Position numbers and translations under genes: made by a program. The notes beneath the pieces are model-generated. The model saw only the letters and a list, made by a program, of their open reading frames with translations, was not told the origin of the DNA and ran no database searches. Shown here piece after piece: positions 35,501-49,700 of a stretch of 64,000 nucleotides of DNA. The stretch's first letter is position 1, and every line of letters begins with the position of its first letter. The DNA is from Rotaria sp. Silwood1 (lineage: Eukaryota > Rotifera > Eurotatoria > Philodinida > Philodinidae): assembly GCA_905250075.1 (NCBI GenBank), contig CAJNOP010000969.1, forward strand, positions 1-64,000. Direction: 5' to 3'.

Positions 35501-38500
35501 GGAGAAAATAATCAATGTCTACATACTAGAAATAATGAAAAAAAAAAAGAATCATCTACAGTCTTATCTTGATCGTTTTTTAATCTAAATAGTCTTATCT
35601 TTCTTTTTTTTAATGCTCGATAAAAGTCAAGGCAAAACAATAAAAAAAAAACATAAATAGCATCTATTATTATATATTGAATTTAATCAGTCTGTATGTG
35701 AAAACCTTGAAATACAAAAATATAATGATAAACTTTTGTAGATATCATGTAATATTTCAAAAAGTTTTTCAATTTTTTTTTGCATAATGTTAAAAATTGA
35801 AATTTTCTATTTTAATAGAAAGTATGCAAATCTTCAATACGAGCAAAAAATTCGTTCAATGAGTTCAAATAAAATCTTGCGCCAGACAGTTGATGACATT
35901 TTTATGTTAATACAATACTCTTAAAGTTAATGATGCATTAACAGAATATGAAGTTATAGTGAATAATAATATACAAGTCAACGTTTAGTTTCAAATTGAA
36001 TCATAAGTCTAAATAAAAACTCAAGTGTACATTTCTACATTGTATTTTATTGAGATTTTCTCTCTTCCGAAGAAACAATTTAAAATTCCACAAGGATCAA
36101 CCAAATCTTCAGAGAACATCATCTCTATCGATTTCTCAAGCTTTATAAAACATTAATTCTAAAATTAGTACCATATCCGATATTATGTCATATAATAATT
36201 CATTTCTACATTCTGTATAGAATCAAAGAGTTCAGAAGAATTCAATATAATGTATAAATCTCTCTATTGTGAACACTTTTCAAAAGTGTTTACGTTGGTA
36301 GATTTTGGTGAAGAATTTTTTTTTTAATCCAAAAGTTATTGATTATTTGTCTATATATGATCTTGTTGTCTGAATCCGTTAGTCAATCATCTTACATTCA
36401 GTATAAATAGCCACAACGTCTGACGGCTACATTGTTCGCCATGTATTCATAATGTACTGTACTCAAACCTTGATATCATCAGTTGTGGAATGGCCTTGGG
36501 CAAGTCACTAATAACTGTTTGTCTTAGATCACCTGTTTGATAACATACACCTGTTCTTGTAGTTAGCTAATGTGTACAGCGAGTTCAAGCAATTGAGCGT
36601 AAGAATTTTGTGTCAGACCAGCGTTCTTTTCATAGTTTTTTCCTTTTTTCTATATAAATATCATTATCAAAATTAAATATTGAACTCATCTTTCATAATT
36701 TAATCCTGACATATTCAACTCTAATATTCTCTATTATGATTAAATACATAATAAGCTAAATAATCTTTTTTTTTTTTTGTTTTTGTTCTTATTAGGTTTA
36801 TCAACTTGTATAACATCAAATGGTGTAAGTAGTAATGGTAGTAGTCATTTAGGTGTTTATCATGGTGATAAAACTGAATATCCATTTTATTATTCAATTC
36901 AACAAGATACAACATCAACACGATCATGTATATCACAAAATAATTCACTTTCATTAACAAATTTTGATTCAGGATTAGAAAAAGAAAAATTAATTTTATT
37001 AAATGAATCACCATTAAATAAACAAATTTATTCAATTAAATCATCTAATCAACCAATAACATTAAGTACAACAAGTTATGCATCAAATCATATTAAATAT
37101 CCATCATTAGCAAGTCAAACAATAATAAATGAAAATAATTTAAATATAATCTATGAAAATATTCTTCAATCATTACCAACACATACAGATTTACGTTATT
37201 TTTCTGTATCAATACTTAATAATAAAGGTTGTCGTTTAGAAATTCCAAATACAGGTGTATCATTAATTATTCCTGAAAATGCTGTTTTACTTGATGATGA
37301 TCATTTAATATTTATTGCATTAATTAATATTGAAAATCATATGCCAATGTTAAATAATGGACAAACACGTTTATCACCTGTTATATTAATTGGTCCATCT
37401 GAAATAACATTACTTAAACCAGCTGTACTATTATTTGAACATACAGCTGTTTTAGAATCATCATGGAAATTAAATTTAATGTTTAGTGAAGATGTTTGTA
37501 ATTGGAAATCAATACTTATTTATGGACAAGAAAATATTTCAACACCGGTTTATTTACAATTTAATAATCAACAACAAGCATTTATTTTAGTAAGTAAATT
37601 AAGAGGATGCATAAGCATTGGAATTTCGATTACTAATTATTCATAGAAAGTTCATTAGTAATTCGATGCAAAAAGAAAAGAAAAGAAAAGCGATCTGAGT
37701 TTTATTTGGACATCGAAGATTATTTCGAAGGAAAACATTGAAGTTTCACAGTCTTTAATATGTTTTCAATATATTTTATTCGTTTTGAAAATATTGTAAT
37801 CTCAGTTTGTCTTGATTAAAAAAGAGCATTGAATCTGTACTCATCTCTGTTGAATCTGATTTAAATGCATATTATCATCTAATATGAATTTTCTTTATGC
37901 AAGCCGTATTCTTTTATGTACTAATCAATAGAGAAAATAATGAGCTACAAAATGATATATCATTTATTTGATATCAATTTTGAGTTAAAACATCTAATGT
38001 GCCGTGTAATGGTCAAGCGGAGCACAAAAAGTGTCCAAGATTAATTGCGCTAGTCCATATATTTTTCAAGATCTTCTTAACATCATTGTTTTCGTTCTAA
38101 AATTTAGCGTCGATTTTTCACAGGGATAAATTGAACAATGAAATTCATTAAAATCCCATGGTTATTAATTAATCAATAGTTGTATTAAATTTAGTTAAAT
38201 TCGAAAATCCGTAACATTGACTTTCCATAGCCAAATTGATGTTTCACCCAAGCTCTGTGAGGAGATGTTCATTTCAAACATACTATTGTTTCTCTCAAAA
38301 GTCAGTGTAGTATCAATATATTTATTGAAATTTTTCAAAATGATTTCAAATGTCCGAAAAGGAAAAATTCAGATCATTTTTCTTCATAGAATTATTAATA
38401 AACTACCTATGATAAATTAATGATTAAAACTTCATTTGCTTAAGTATTCTCGTTCATTCTTTATAAAAATTAATGTCTATATATGTATTTAGTTTGAAAG

Positions 38501-40391
38501 TATGGGTGCATATGCATTAATAGGTGAATCAATATTAAATCATCATGCATCAAAATATATACAAATGGTACCATTTTTTAATCGTTCATCATCAGAAATA
38601 AATTCAAATGAAATTATATCAACATTACGTTTACGTTTTCTTGATGCAACATCAGATGCATTAGAACGTTGTTTAACAGAAGAATTTTCTTTACAAAATT
38701 ATTTATGTGATAAACCAAAACAATTTATTATACATGATTATGAAGATCAAATATGTATTAATGTTGATTTAGAATTATCATCAACATCAAGAATTAATAT
38801 TGGTTATAAAGAAGTATCATTAAAAATATTTTGGTCAACAAGATTTGATCGATCATGTTTTATTTTTATTATACCGAATTTACAAATAAATAATGAACAT
38901 TTAATAACAACATCAATTGATAATTTAGCTATGCATATTGATGTTTATCAACCAACTATATTAGATAGTGCATTACATACACGTTTATGTGTAAATACAC
39001 TTAGTGTAAGTTAAATAAATATAATGATATGTATATGAAATAGAGTTTTGAAAAGTTGTTAGTTCAATCTCAACACGATGTAACTGCTATTGCTAATCTC
39101 TGAGATGAAAATTGTTTTATTTAATATTCTAGAAATGCAATAAGAAATTAGTTTATATATATATTAGAATAAGACATTATTAATTTACAGTCCTTGACTA
39201 TCTATCAATAATGTCTGTCACGGTTTGTGATAGGGAGAGAAGACCTTGCTAAAGTATCTGTTACGGTGTTTGATTAGTATTTGTCATGGTCTTTATAGAT
39301 AGTGTCTTTCACACTCTGTGAAGGTCTATAAGAGAATGATGCGTCGAAATTTTTCTATCCTTGTATTTCAATATTTCTTTTTGATCGTATTTCACAAAAT
39401 TTAATTAACGACTAAAAAAAATAAGATTATAATCATGTGAAAATAGTAACATTGTAATTAGTCCTTGATGAAAAATAATTGTTTTCAATTCAATATCTTA
39501 TCGGTTTTGAGGATAGGTGCGTGACAATAATACAATATTCATACTAAAATAAGATATTATCTTAATGAATACAAGGACTCTTTATGATTGAATATCATCA
39601 TTACATAGTAGATTGAGATTCATTTTTATATTTAGAAAAACTCTTTTAAATGATCTTTTCTGAGAAAAAAAAACAAAGTTAGCAGAGTAAACTTCTTTAA
39701 TTTGCTTTGATGACAACCTCGAATTTGTTCTTTTGAATGTCATAAGTGCAATATTGAAAAGAAATGCATCTCCTTGCATTATATATTAAGAGAATAATCA
39801 ATTTTCGATGTCACATTGATAACTTATATGGAAAAAAAAGTAATAATAAATTTTGTATAACAGTCGAAATCTTTAAGTAATTTAATAATGATTGGTACAT
39901 CATCAGTATTTCTAAGATATTTTTGTTTTAGTTACTTCAAAATTCTGGATTTAATACTTCTTCTATCCGTCATCGTCAACAGATAAAACCCTCTAAAGAA
40001 ATAGCAAGGTATGATTTTTTTTTTGAAGAAAACAAAAAAAACACACACATCCATTTTTATTTGAATTAAAATATTTATTTTCTTTTCAAAGATTACCATT
40101 AGTAATTCGTCAAAAATTATGTAAAGTATTAGATCCACCTAATTCACTTGGTAATGATTGGCGTATGTTTGCAAGTAATCTACTTGGAATAAAGTAAGAA
40201 AAATTAATATAATTAACCAATATATATATATATTCTTCATTAGTTATCTTCAATATTTTGCAACAAAAACAAGTCCAACTGAACATTTATTAACATTATG
40301 GGAAGCTCGACAAGAATCTCTTGTGAATATGATTAATGTACTTAATCAAATAGGTCGTAGTGATGCTGCATCGATTATTCTTCAACACTGA
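32539..40391 (+). CDS. UNC5: UNC5-type netrin receptor (5' exon not identified)
   Basis: Thirteen exons join in frame to 991 aa: 32539-32712, 32786-32939, 33111-33214, 33680-33860, 33924-34133, 34201-34416, 34463-34600, 34779-34943, 36796-37589, 38493-39005, 39932-40008, 40092-40193, 40244-40391. Domains in order are Ig1 (about 1-110, [18 protein letters not shown]), Ig2 (about 115-204, [10 protein letters not shown]), three TSP1 repeats (205-265, 276-335, 347-392), a membrane helix (about 411-435, followed by WRRR), ZU5 (about 578-712), UPA-like (about 713-883) and death domain (about 911-991). UNC5 proteins bind netrin and steer axons away; without ligand the death domain can promote apoptosis. 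Known UNC5 proteins have two TSP1 repeats, so three is unusual. No signal peptide is seen: the start at 32539 lies inside the Ig domain's N-terminal lead, and an in-frame TGA at 32521 means an upstream exon is missing. It converges with centriolin, with 312 bp between stops. Confidence 0.93.
39195..39410 (+). repeat. Diverged CTGTCACGG-type dispersed repeat in UNC5 intron
   Basis: Contains TGTCTGTCACGGTTTGTGAT, CTGTTACGGTGTTTGAT and TTTTTGATCGTATTTCACAA, parallel to 20760-20970. It sits in the intron between the UPA and death-domain exons. Confidence 0.55.
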
Positions 40392-40703
40392 TTATATATG
40401 GATAGAACGACTCACATTGATATTTTCTTCAATTTTGGTATCTTCTCTTTTTTTTTTTAGTCTTATGACAATTTCTTTTTTTTTTTCTTTTCGTATTTTT
40501 CTATACAAGAATAACATATTATGTGTTTTGTTTTTTCTCGTTGTTGCTTTTTTCTTCTTCATTTGAGTAATAAAAAGAAAAACGAAAAAAAACACCAAAA
40601 GAAAAAAAAAACCATCTAAACTACAAAATGGAAAAAAAAATGCGTACAAAAAACATAAAAGTTCTATATATCTGATGTCAAAAAAGAAAACACAGACACT
40701 AAT

Positions 40704-43700
40704 CTAAGAATCTAATCTATTTGTAGCTGTTGTAGAATTTTCTAATTCATGAAGACGATTTTTTAAATTAGATAAATTTGTTTTATATTTTGTATTACAT
40801 TTATCTAATTCTTGAGCATGTTGAGAAAATATATTTTGAATTTGTTCGCGTAACATGGAAGTATCATGAGTATCAATTGTTGGAGATATACGATGTTCAC
40901 ATATGGTTGTATCACTGAGAAATCTAATAATATATAAAATGAAAAAAAAAAAAAATTTCACGAAAATGTTTTGAAAAAAACGCTAGAGGTAATGAAATGA
41001 TTTATTTTAATTGATTAAGTAGGTCCTGTGCCCATGGCTCACGTCTCTTTCGTTGATTACTCTGCGAATACGGCTAGTTCGTTTCTATAGTGGTCTTCCT
41101 GAATGTTCTAAATCATGAGATATAATATGACCTTCGTTTCAAACAAATTTGCTCATTAACACATTAATAGTTGCTAGAGCATGTGTTATGCACATTCACA
41201 AATTAGAAAATTGATCCCAACAGAGAGAGAGCATATGACTCTTCATCAGCTTGAATCAGTTGATTGATTATCTAATACTTGTTCTATTCATTCACAGAAT
41301 AAATTAAGATACTTTTGGTGTTGAAAGCATAGTATGTAGGATAAATAATCATTTGATTCATGGTCATTTTAATAAATTTTTCAATAAAATGCTATTGTTT
41401 TACTTTGATGGACATTAATGACTACTTTCGAGTTTGAACTTTGAAGAAATAAGGTTTTTAAGAGAAGTTGATTTACATATCTATATTTCAGAATAGGCGA
41501 TACAAGAAAATCGTATATTTTAACAATGAACTAGTTCGATTGAGAACTTTCTTTATGCAAAGTATGAACCGGAAAATCGTAAGACAAGTGTGACGAAAAG
41601 AGACAGAAAACATGGTATTATCTTGAAAGTTCACTAACATGAACTATCAATCAAGAGTGTGAAATAGTCAAATTCTAACTTGAATGAAGAGAAAAAGAAA
41701 TAAGAAAATATTTTCTACCCTGAATCATCTGATGGTTTTCCATGATATTTTTTCTTCATTTCTGAATCTAAATCTTTAATTTGTTTTCTATAAAACATTT
41801 CTTGTTCATGTAATTTTAATTCTAATTCTTTTAATGTTTCATGATATTGTGGACGTAACATTGCTTTTCGATTTTCATATATTTGTAACCAATGTCTTAA
41901 TTTATCTAATTCAATTTGCATTGAATTACGTATAGCATCAGCATTTGATTCTTGATTTTGTACTTTATATTGCATTTGTAAAAGTTCATCTTTTGTTCTT
42001 TAAAGAAAATTAAAAGTAAAATAAAATTTAATCGAAAACAAATTCTTACGTTATTAATTGCATATTTAATGAACGAAGTTCTTGTTCTTTATCATCAAGA
42101 GCTTTTGTTAATCGTTGAATTTTCGTTTCATAATATGCTGTATTTTCTTGTCTTTTAAATTAAGAAATAAAAAAATAACAGAAACTTTATCAAAACTTAC
42201 TGATGTCGTTGATCAATAATTGAAAAATCTGATGATGAACTATGTTTGTAATTTCGACGATTTTCATTTGGTTGAATATTCTTTAAAATAATCAAATAAA
42301 AAAATTACAAAAAAAAATTACAAAAATAATTTACTTTCATAATATTTTTTGCATATGCAATCATTGTATTTAATTCATTTAATGTTCGATTACGTTCATC
42401 AATATCATTATTAAGTCTATCTAAATCTTGTTCATTACGTTTAATACGTTGTTTTATTTCTTCATTACGATGTTCTAATTCAATATCATGAGGTGAATGT
42501 TCAAGTTCAATACGTTTTTTTTCAATTTTTATTTTCATTTCAGTTACTTCTTCAAGACAACGAGTTTTATCGATTTTTAATTTTTTAATTTCATCTTCTA
42601 AATTTTTACATACATTTAATTTTTCATCAATTTGTGATATAAGTATTGGAAGATTATTTTCTTTTTCTTTACATTCATTATGTAATGCTTCACATTTTTT
42701 AGCTAATAAATCACATGTTTCATCTAATGTTTCTTTATCATCAAGAAATGATTTAATTTGTTCACGTAAACGTGTTGATTCATTTTTCATTTCAGTTAAA
42801 ACTTGACGATCAGCTTCAATTGTATGTTGTAATTGATCATGTTCAGATAAAATATCTTTATATTGTTTTTTTAAACGTTGTTGTTCATTTGTTAATTGTT
42901 CTATTTCTTGTTGAGCTTGTTTTTCTTGTGTTTGACGACGTTCAATAAGACGTTCAAATTCAGATAATTTATCAGATTTTAATTCTTTAACACGTTCTAA
43001 TTCTTCCAAAACATTTTTATCCTAGATTGTTAGACACAAAAAAGAAAAAACAGGAAAAGTATTTTCTAGTGTTTGAAATGATAGAAAATATTTTGTTATC
43101 AGAATTATTACATTGAGAGATGACATTTACATTTAATTCATTTAGTCTAATTTGACATTTTGTTTATGTAAAGATTGATACGATTTCTTATCTTATTAGA
43201 GCACGGTCTAAATATGTAGACTCACCAGTTAATACAGAAGCTAATTAGTTGACTAATAGAGTTACTCTGTTATGAATGTCGTGATTTGTTCTTTTCAATA
43301 TGACATTTACTAATAAATTGCCGATGTTCGATGATTGATTAGCGCGATCTGTTAGTGCAATTTAGCTATTGACAAATATGAAATGTCTTTTACTAATACG
43401 CAAAAAAAAACAACAAAGGATTGCGTCAATAAACCTTTTACATTTCTTTCAAGCTATATATTATTGATCGACCTTCATTTTGGTTCAAACAGTGATAGAA
43501 GAACAGGATGAACTAAGTAAAAACTCATGTTTTTGTTCCAAAAATCTTACTCTTTAGTAAAATATAACGATAGTCGATTTTTTTCCAGTACAAATACATA
43601 CTTGTATTTACTTATTCCTGTACAACATCATGCAAAATTATCCACAATTTTAACTAATAATCTCATTGACTTAGACTTATTCTTCTTTCTATACTATTAA

Positions 43701-46700
43701 TAATTTTTTTTTTTTACCTGTAAAAGTTCTTGAGCATTTTTTCTTAATTGTTCATTATATGCATCTAAATCTGATTTAATATTTGTTAAAATTGTTTCTT
43801 TTTCTATTATTTCATTTTTTAATAATGTTGATTTTTGTTTTTGTTGTTGTAATATAGAATGATAACGAGATAGAATACGATGATTTTCCGAAATAATATG
43901 TGAAATTTGTCGTTGAATTTCATCTGATGTTAAATTTATTGATATACCATGTATTTGTAATGGTGGTGGTGGTGGTAATGAATTAAAATGAAAACTATCA
44001 TCTATTATTGTTGTTGCTGATGTTAATTCATGTAAACATTTAATAGATGAATTAAGAAGAGAATTAAATGAATTCAATGATGAACGAAGTTGTTCATCAA
44101 GAACAATTGATAATGCTCGTTTTTCATCTACTATCTATTAGAAGAAAAAAAAATATATATCAGAAAATAAAATTATCTAATCGATAAAAACCTTTTCAAA
44201 TTTAGCTTGTTCTTTATTCATAAATTGAATATTATTTGTTGCTTTAACATAATTTTCTTCAGCTTGTTTTGTATCACTTGTTAATTTATATAATTTTCTA
44301 GTTAAATATTCAAGTTTTTGTTCAAGTCCTTTAGTTTCACGTTTAGTTATTGTATTACGTTGACGAGCTGTTTTTAAATCATGAATAACCTAATGAAAAA
44401 GACAAAAAAAAAATGAATAAAATCAACTTTCTTTTTGGTTTTGCTTTATTTACATTTTGAGATAATGATGTCATTTGTCTTAATTGTTCTTGTGCAAGTG
44501 TAATTTCACGTTGTTTACGAACAAGTTGTTGTTCCAAAACAAAAATATCATCCTTATTTAAACAAAAACAAAAAAAAATTATAATAAAGAGATTAGAAAT
44601 GGTTGTTTTTTATTTTTTATGAAGAGATTTTACTTGAATACTATCTGTTTCAGCTGAATCAGCAATTGATCGTGATCGTTTACGTGCTGATGCTAAATCA
44701 AGTGCATCATTTTTAATAGTTTTTTTAATTAATGAACGTTCTAATCGACGATTTTCATGTTTTAAATCAGCTAATTCTCGTCGTTGTTCATCAATTTTTA
44801 ATTCAAGATCAGTAATTATTTGTTCAAGATCAACATGTCGTGGAACATTACATATCCAATGATCATCATTTGTTAATGGTATTAATTTTCCTGTATTTAT
44901 TCGTGATGTATCATCTACTAGACGTAAAATAGTGGAACGTAAATGTCCATGAACATTTCGTTGTATACGTTGAATTTGTTGTGATAAATCAAGTATATTT
45001 TCTTCATTATCACGACCATTATTTATTAAATCTTGATGAAGAATTTTAATACGTTCAATTTCTAAATAATAAATTTAAAAAAAAAAACAAAATGAAGTTA
45101 ACCTTTCAACACATAAGAAGAACACAGTGAATAGATAAAAGTTTAAAGTATTTATATTTTTAAGTTTTCTTCTCGATAATGAAAGTTGACAAAAACCTGA
45201 TAAAGTATTTATGTAACTGAAAGGATTCTCTATCAAAATCGATCGACTCTAAGACTTCAACAGAATTGCTTAGATAAAGATATGTGAAAAATCAAGATTC
45301 TCAAAATTAATTTTCGAAGCTTTTGTAAAAAGATTTTATTTGATAAAGCAAATGATTCTCGTCAAAATGAGATATATATATATGACTCCTCCATGACTTT
45401 CCTTCATCGAACTACATTCAATTTACAGAACGCCCTAAAGTGCAACTTACTCATTTTCTTTCAGTGTTTCTGTCCATAGTAATATCTGAGTTCGATATCC
45501 GGAATACTTTGCTGCCGTTATCATAGTGACATATCAGTTTCCAGTTAGAAAAACAGCTAATAGGAATATCCTGAAAAATTCTTTTGGTTCTCTATACGGA
45601 TAAAAAAAAAACATTCCCATAGTAATACCACAATGGATATTCATACGGGGTCACACATAATGAAAAGATCTTTCTAACATACAGTGAAATACTGTTGTAT
45701 ATTAATTAAAAGATCTCTTCACCATCGTACATTCTTTATCGATTGATATTCAAGCCTCAGCATAAGGAACTGACGTTAAGAAGATTAAGTGTTGCCTTTT
45801 CGAAAAACGTTGTACCACGATATTAGAGTATGTTGACTGTATTGTTTTAGCAAAAACTACTATTTCTACCAATGATAGGCTTCCTTATTTTTATCTGTTT
45901 CTTGCTCATCTGATCGTCTAAATATGTCATAGACTTTATTTACCTCTTGTTTGTTGTTCTAATGTATCTTTTAATAAATTTACTTGATCATTATATTGTA
46001 AATCATTTTCTTTATGTTGTAATTTTAATTTTAAATAATCAATTTCATCTGTTGTTCGATCTATTTCACGACGAATTGTATCCGAATCAGTCATTGTACT
46101 TTTTTCAACTTGAGGAAATTTTAAACTACGAATTTTAACAGATACAGGAGATACATTTTCAGATTTTATAACTGTATCTTGACGAAATATAACTGGTCCT
46201 TGTAAACGTACTTCATCTGGATTACGTCTTGATGTTGGTAATGGACGATTTGATGAGAGACCATCAGGTGGAATATTAACACATGCAAAAAATTGAGAAT
46301 CAGTATGTGTTAATGATTGTGTTGGAGATACATTAGTATAAATAGGAAATGTTTCAGGTGAAACAGTAACAGAATGTGGTCCAAGCATATAACCTTCTGG
46401 TGTTGGATATAATGTAACATTACCAACTTTTGATTGATCAAAATAACGTTGTTGTTGATCAGTATTTGCTGTAAGAACACCAACTGTATATTCACGATTG
46501 AATTGTTCAGGATCAATTAAACATTTATTGTAAATATTAAATGGTTTAGTAGATAGAAGAGATTCTAATTTAGCATTTTCAATATTATTTTCTCGTCCTG
46601 TTTGTTGACTTGAATAACCTGAATCATTGACTGTTGTACGTGCAAGATCACCTAAACCGGACATATATACTTGACCAGTTTTAACAAAACCATGAAGACG

Positions 46701-49700
46701 ATAGAGTAAATCATTTTCTTCTTCATCTATTCAAAATAAATCAAAACAAAAAAAAAAATGATTTTACTAAAAAGTAATTCAATATATTGCGTAGCCGCTT
46801 TTTTTTCTAATCATTAGCATATAGACATAGCATCAGCAAAGCAATCTTTAGCAACATTTGTTTGTTTTTTGCTTTTTCTTATTCTCAAATACTTTATTAA
46901 TGTTATACGTACATTTTCATTACATATATTCAATATCTATTTTATCGTGAAAAAAAAATAAAATTAATGTAAAATAATTTTTGTCGAGTATATTCAATAA
47001 TGAATAAAAAGTAAAAGTGTAAAGAAAGATGAAAAATACGAGAAAATAATTTATAGCATTGTAGATGTAAATCTGTTAGTTTGAAGAAATTCTGACTTAC
47101 AATATGCTAATATTTACTCTATTCGTTTTAGAGGACACATCGAAATAGTTGAGAATTGACAATAAAAAGAAAAACGCAACATGCATTTTTGAGGATGCTG
47201 GCAGATTTTAATGTTTTTATTTCGAGGGAAGGAGATAAAAAGAAAACAAAAAAAACGTAGCCAGTAACCTAGACAATGTGTAATATGTATAGAAAATTAC
47301 GTTAGTCCTATCAAGTGTCTTTTGACTGAGACTGGATGTATTGGCTTTAGCCATTACGACTCTGTAGGAAAGAGTTTAGAAATTCTGAGTGTAAATCAAT
47401 AGCTGTTCGACTCATCAAGTTCTATCTACCATAAAACTTTCAAAATCTCCTGATAAGCCGTTCTCCGAAAGCATTGAGAAAGGAGAGGGAGCATTACCAT
47501 TAAGACAAAGTGAAGGTAGAAACGTCATAATAATATTCTTTTTGAACTAATTATGCTGCACTGACGATGATCAGATGAACATTCCTATGGTTTTTTTTCA
47601 ATCAATATATATATATAGAGTTTTTTTTTTGTATTTTATATTAACGATATTGTCTATATTGCAAAATTGAATATTCAAATTACCTCCACCATTCGATGTT
47701 GGATCAAGTTTAATTATAGATGAATGTGTTTTATTGAATGATGAAGAAAGTTCATTTGAATGAGATTTTGTATTTGTTCGTCGTTTAGGTGTTGGTGGTA
47801 AACATGAATAATCTATTCCTGTTATTAATTTTTGATTATTTAATAATGATTCATCATTATCATCTTTAAGTTGTTCTTCAAGTTGTCGTCGTAGAGCATG
47901 TGAATTTGAATTTTCATTTCTTCCATGTAATAATGAACGATCACGTGGTGTTGATGCTAAAAATGGATCATCTCTATGATATACAGTTGTTTCACCATCT
48001 AAACGTGATTCATCATTATCATTATCATTATCTTCATCATCATCATCATCATCATCATTTTTTATATCTATTTCATCTTTAGTAGATTTTAATAAAGTTT
48101 TACCTCGATTTGGTGATATTTTTTTATAAATATCTCTTAATGCATCACGTGTTTTTTCTTCATCAGTTTTACGTTTACGTTCTGAACTTAATTCACGTTT
48201 AAGTTGTTCAATCATTGTTTCTGATTTATTAATAATATCACGTGTAAAACGTTTTTCATCTTCAAGATGTTTTAATATACGTTGTTTTTCTCGTTCAGCC
48301 ATTTCTTCAATTTGATTAATTTGTTCACGAGCTTGATTTTGTTCACGTTCAAGTGCTATTTGTAATTCAATTATTTTATTTTGTGCTTCTTGTTCACTTA
48401 TTTCTTTTGTACGAAGTTGTTCAACATTATTAGCTAACGAATATTTAAGTAATTCTACACGAGATGATGTTGCTGTTGTACTACATCGATCATTTATTGG
48501 TACACCTAAAATTATAATATACAATTTTACCAAAATCATTAATCTTTCAATAAAATTTAGGAATCATGATCAATCATATATTATATATATATATATGTAT
48601 ATGATTCCATACTCATAAAATAGAATAAAGAAAGAAAAACCTTGATTTACAAACCAACTGCACCTTTCTCTTTTTTTTTCTCTTATTCTATAGACTACTA
48701 ACAATGTTTCGAATTCAATACAGTTGTAAAGAATAACCCTATTAATTGAACTTTGGTATTGATGTGTATAAAAAGAGAACAAAAAAAAACGTTGATGAGA
48801 GAAAAAGAGAGAAGAAGCATCATTGCTATATGATGAGATAAGGGAGATAGAACATGAAATATAGATTCAAATTGAATTGGATTGCTTGATAAAATCACAT
48901 TTTCGATTAAACAATGGCATTGGCATTGCGCGCACGTCGAAATATTAAAAAAAAAAAAAAGAGCCGACCACTATCGTTCTCTATATTTGTTAACAGTAGA
49001 AATGAAAAGAGAATAGTCGTCAAACAGCAAATACATATTATAAAAGAAAAATCAATTACCAAAGAAATGTTTTAAATATAAACATAGGGAACAAAAAAAA
49101 AAAAAGAAGAAGTATGTAGACAACGTAAAAAGAAAAATGTTATTATTTTCATACCTGACAATGAAATAGCTTCAGTAAGTGCTTGTTCAAATGTTGATTC
49201 ATTAACAACATCATATTCTTGTGGTTGTATAACAGGTTGTTGTTTAAGTTTAATGACATGTTGTCTTACGATTTCATCAAGTTTCAATTCAATATTAACT
49301 TGTTCTAAATCAATACCTAAACCATGACCTTCATCAGAACGAAGACCATTGAGAACAAGTTTAAGTTCTTGTACATCACTTATTTTATTCATCATTTCAG
49401 TTTGTAAATTATTAAGATCATCAGAAAGATGCTTCAAAGAAAAAAAAAAAGCAAAACGATTTAAAAGATTATATATTTCATTAGAAAAAAGAAAAAAAAA
49501 CGATGCATACTTCAATCACAGCATGTGATTCTTTTTTTTGTGTTTCAATTTGTAAACGTTCTTCAATAGCTTGCTGTTTAGCTTGTAAAAATGTTAGTTC
49601 ACTCATATTAAAAGCTAATTGTAAGAGTTTTTCATTATAAACTGTTTCATCTTCTGTTTAGATTTTGATTTTAAAGAAAGAAATAAAAGATAAGTTGCAG

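Noticed and set aside
36721-37035. Minus-strand open frame over the UNC5 ZU5 exon
   Set aside because: Shadow of the large UNC5 exon; the plus-strand reading is the conserved one.
46310-46516. Minus-strand open frame in another frame of centriolin exon 9
   Set aside because: Overlaps the in-frame centriolin exon; hydrophobic shadow translation.
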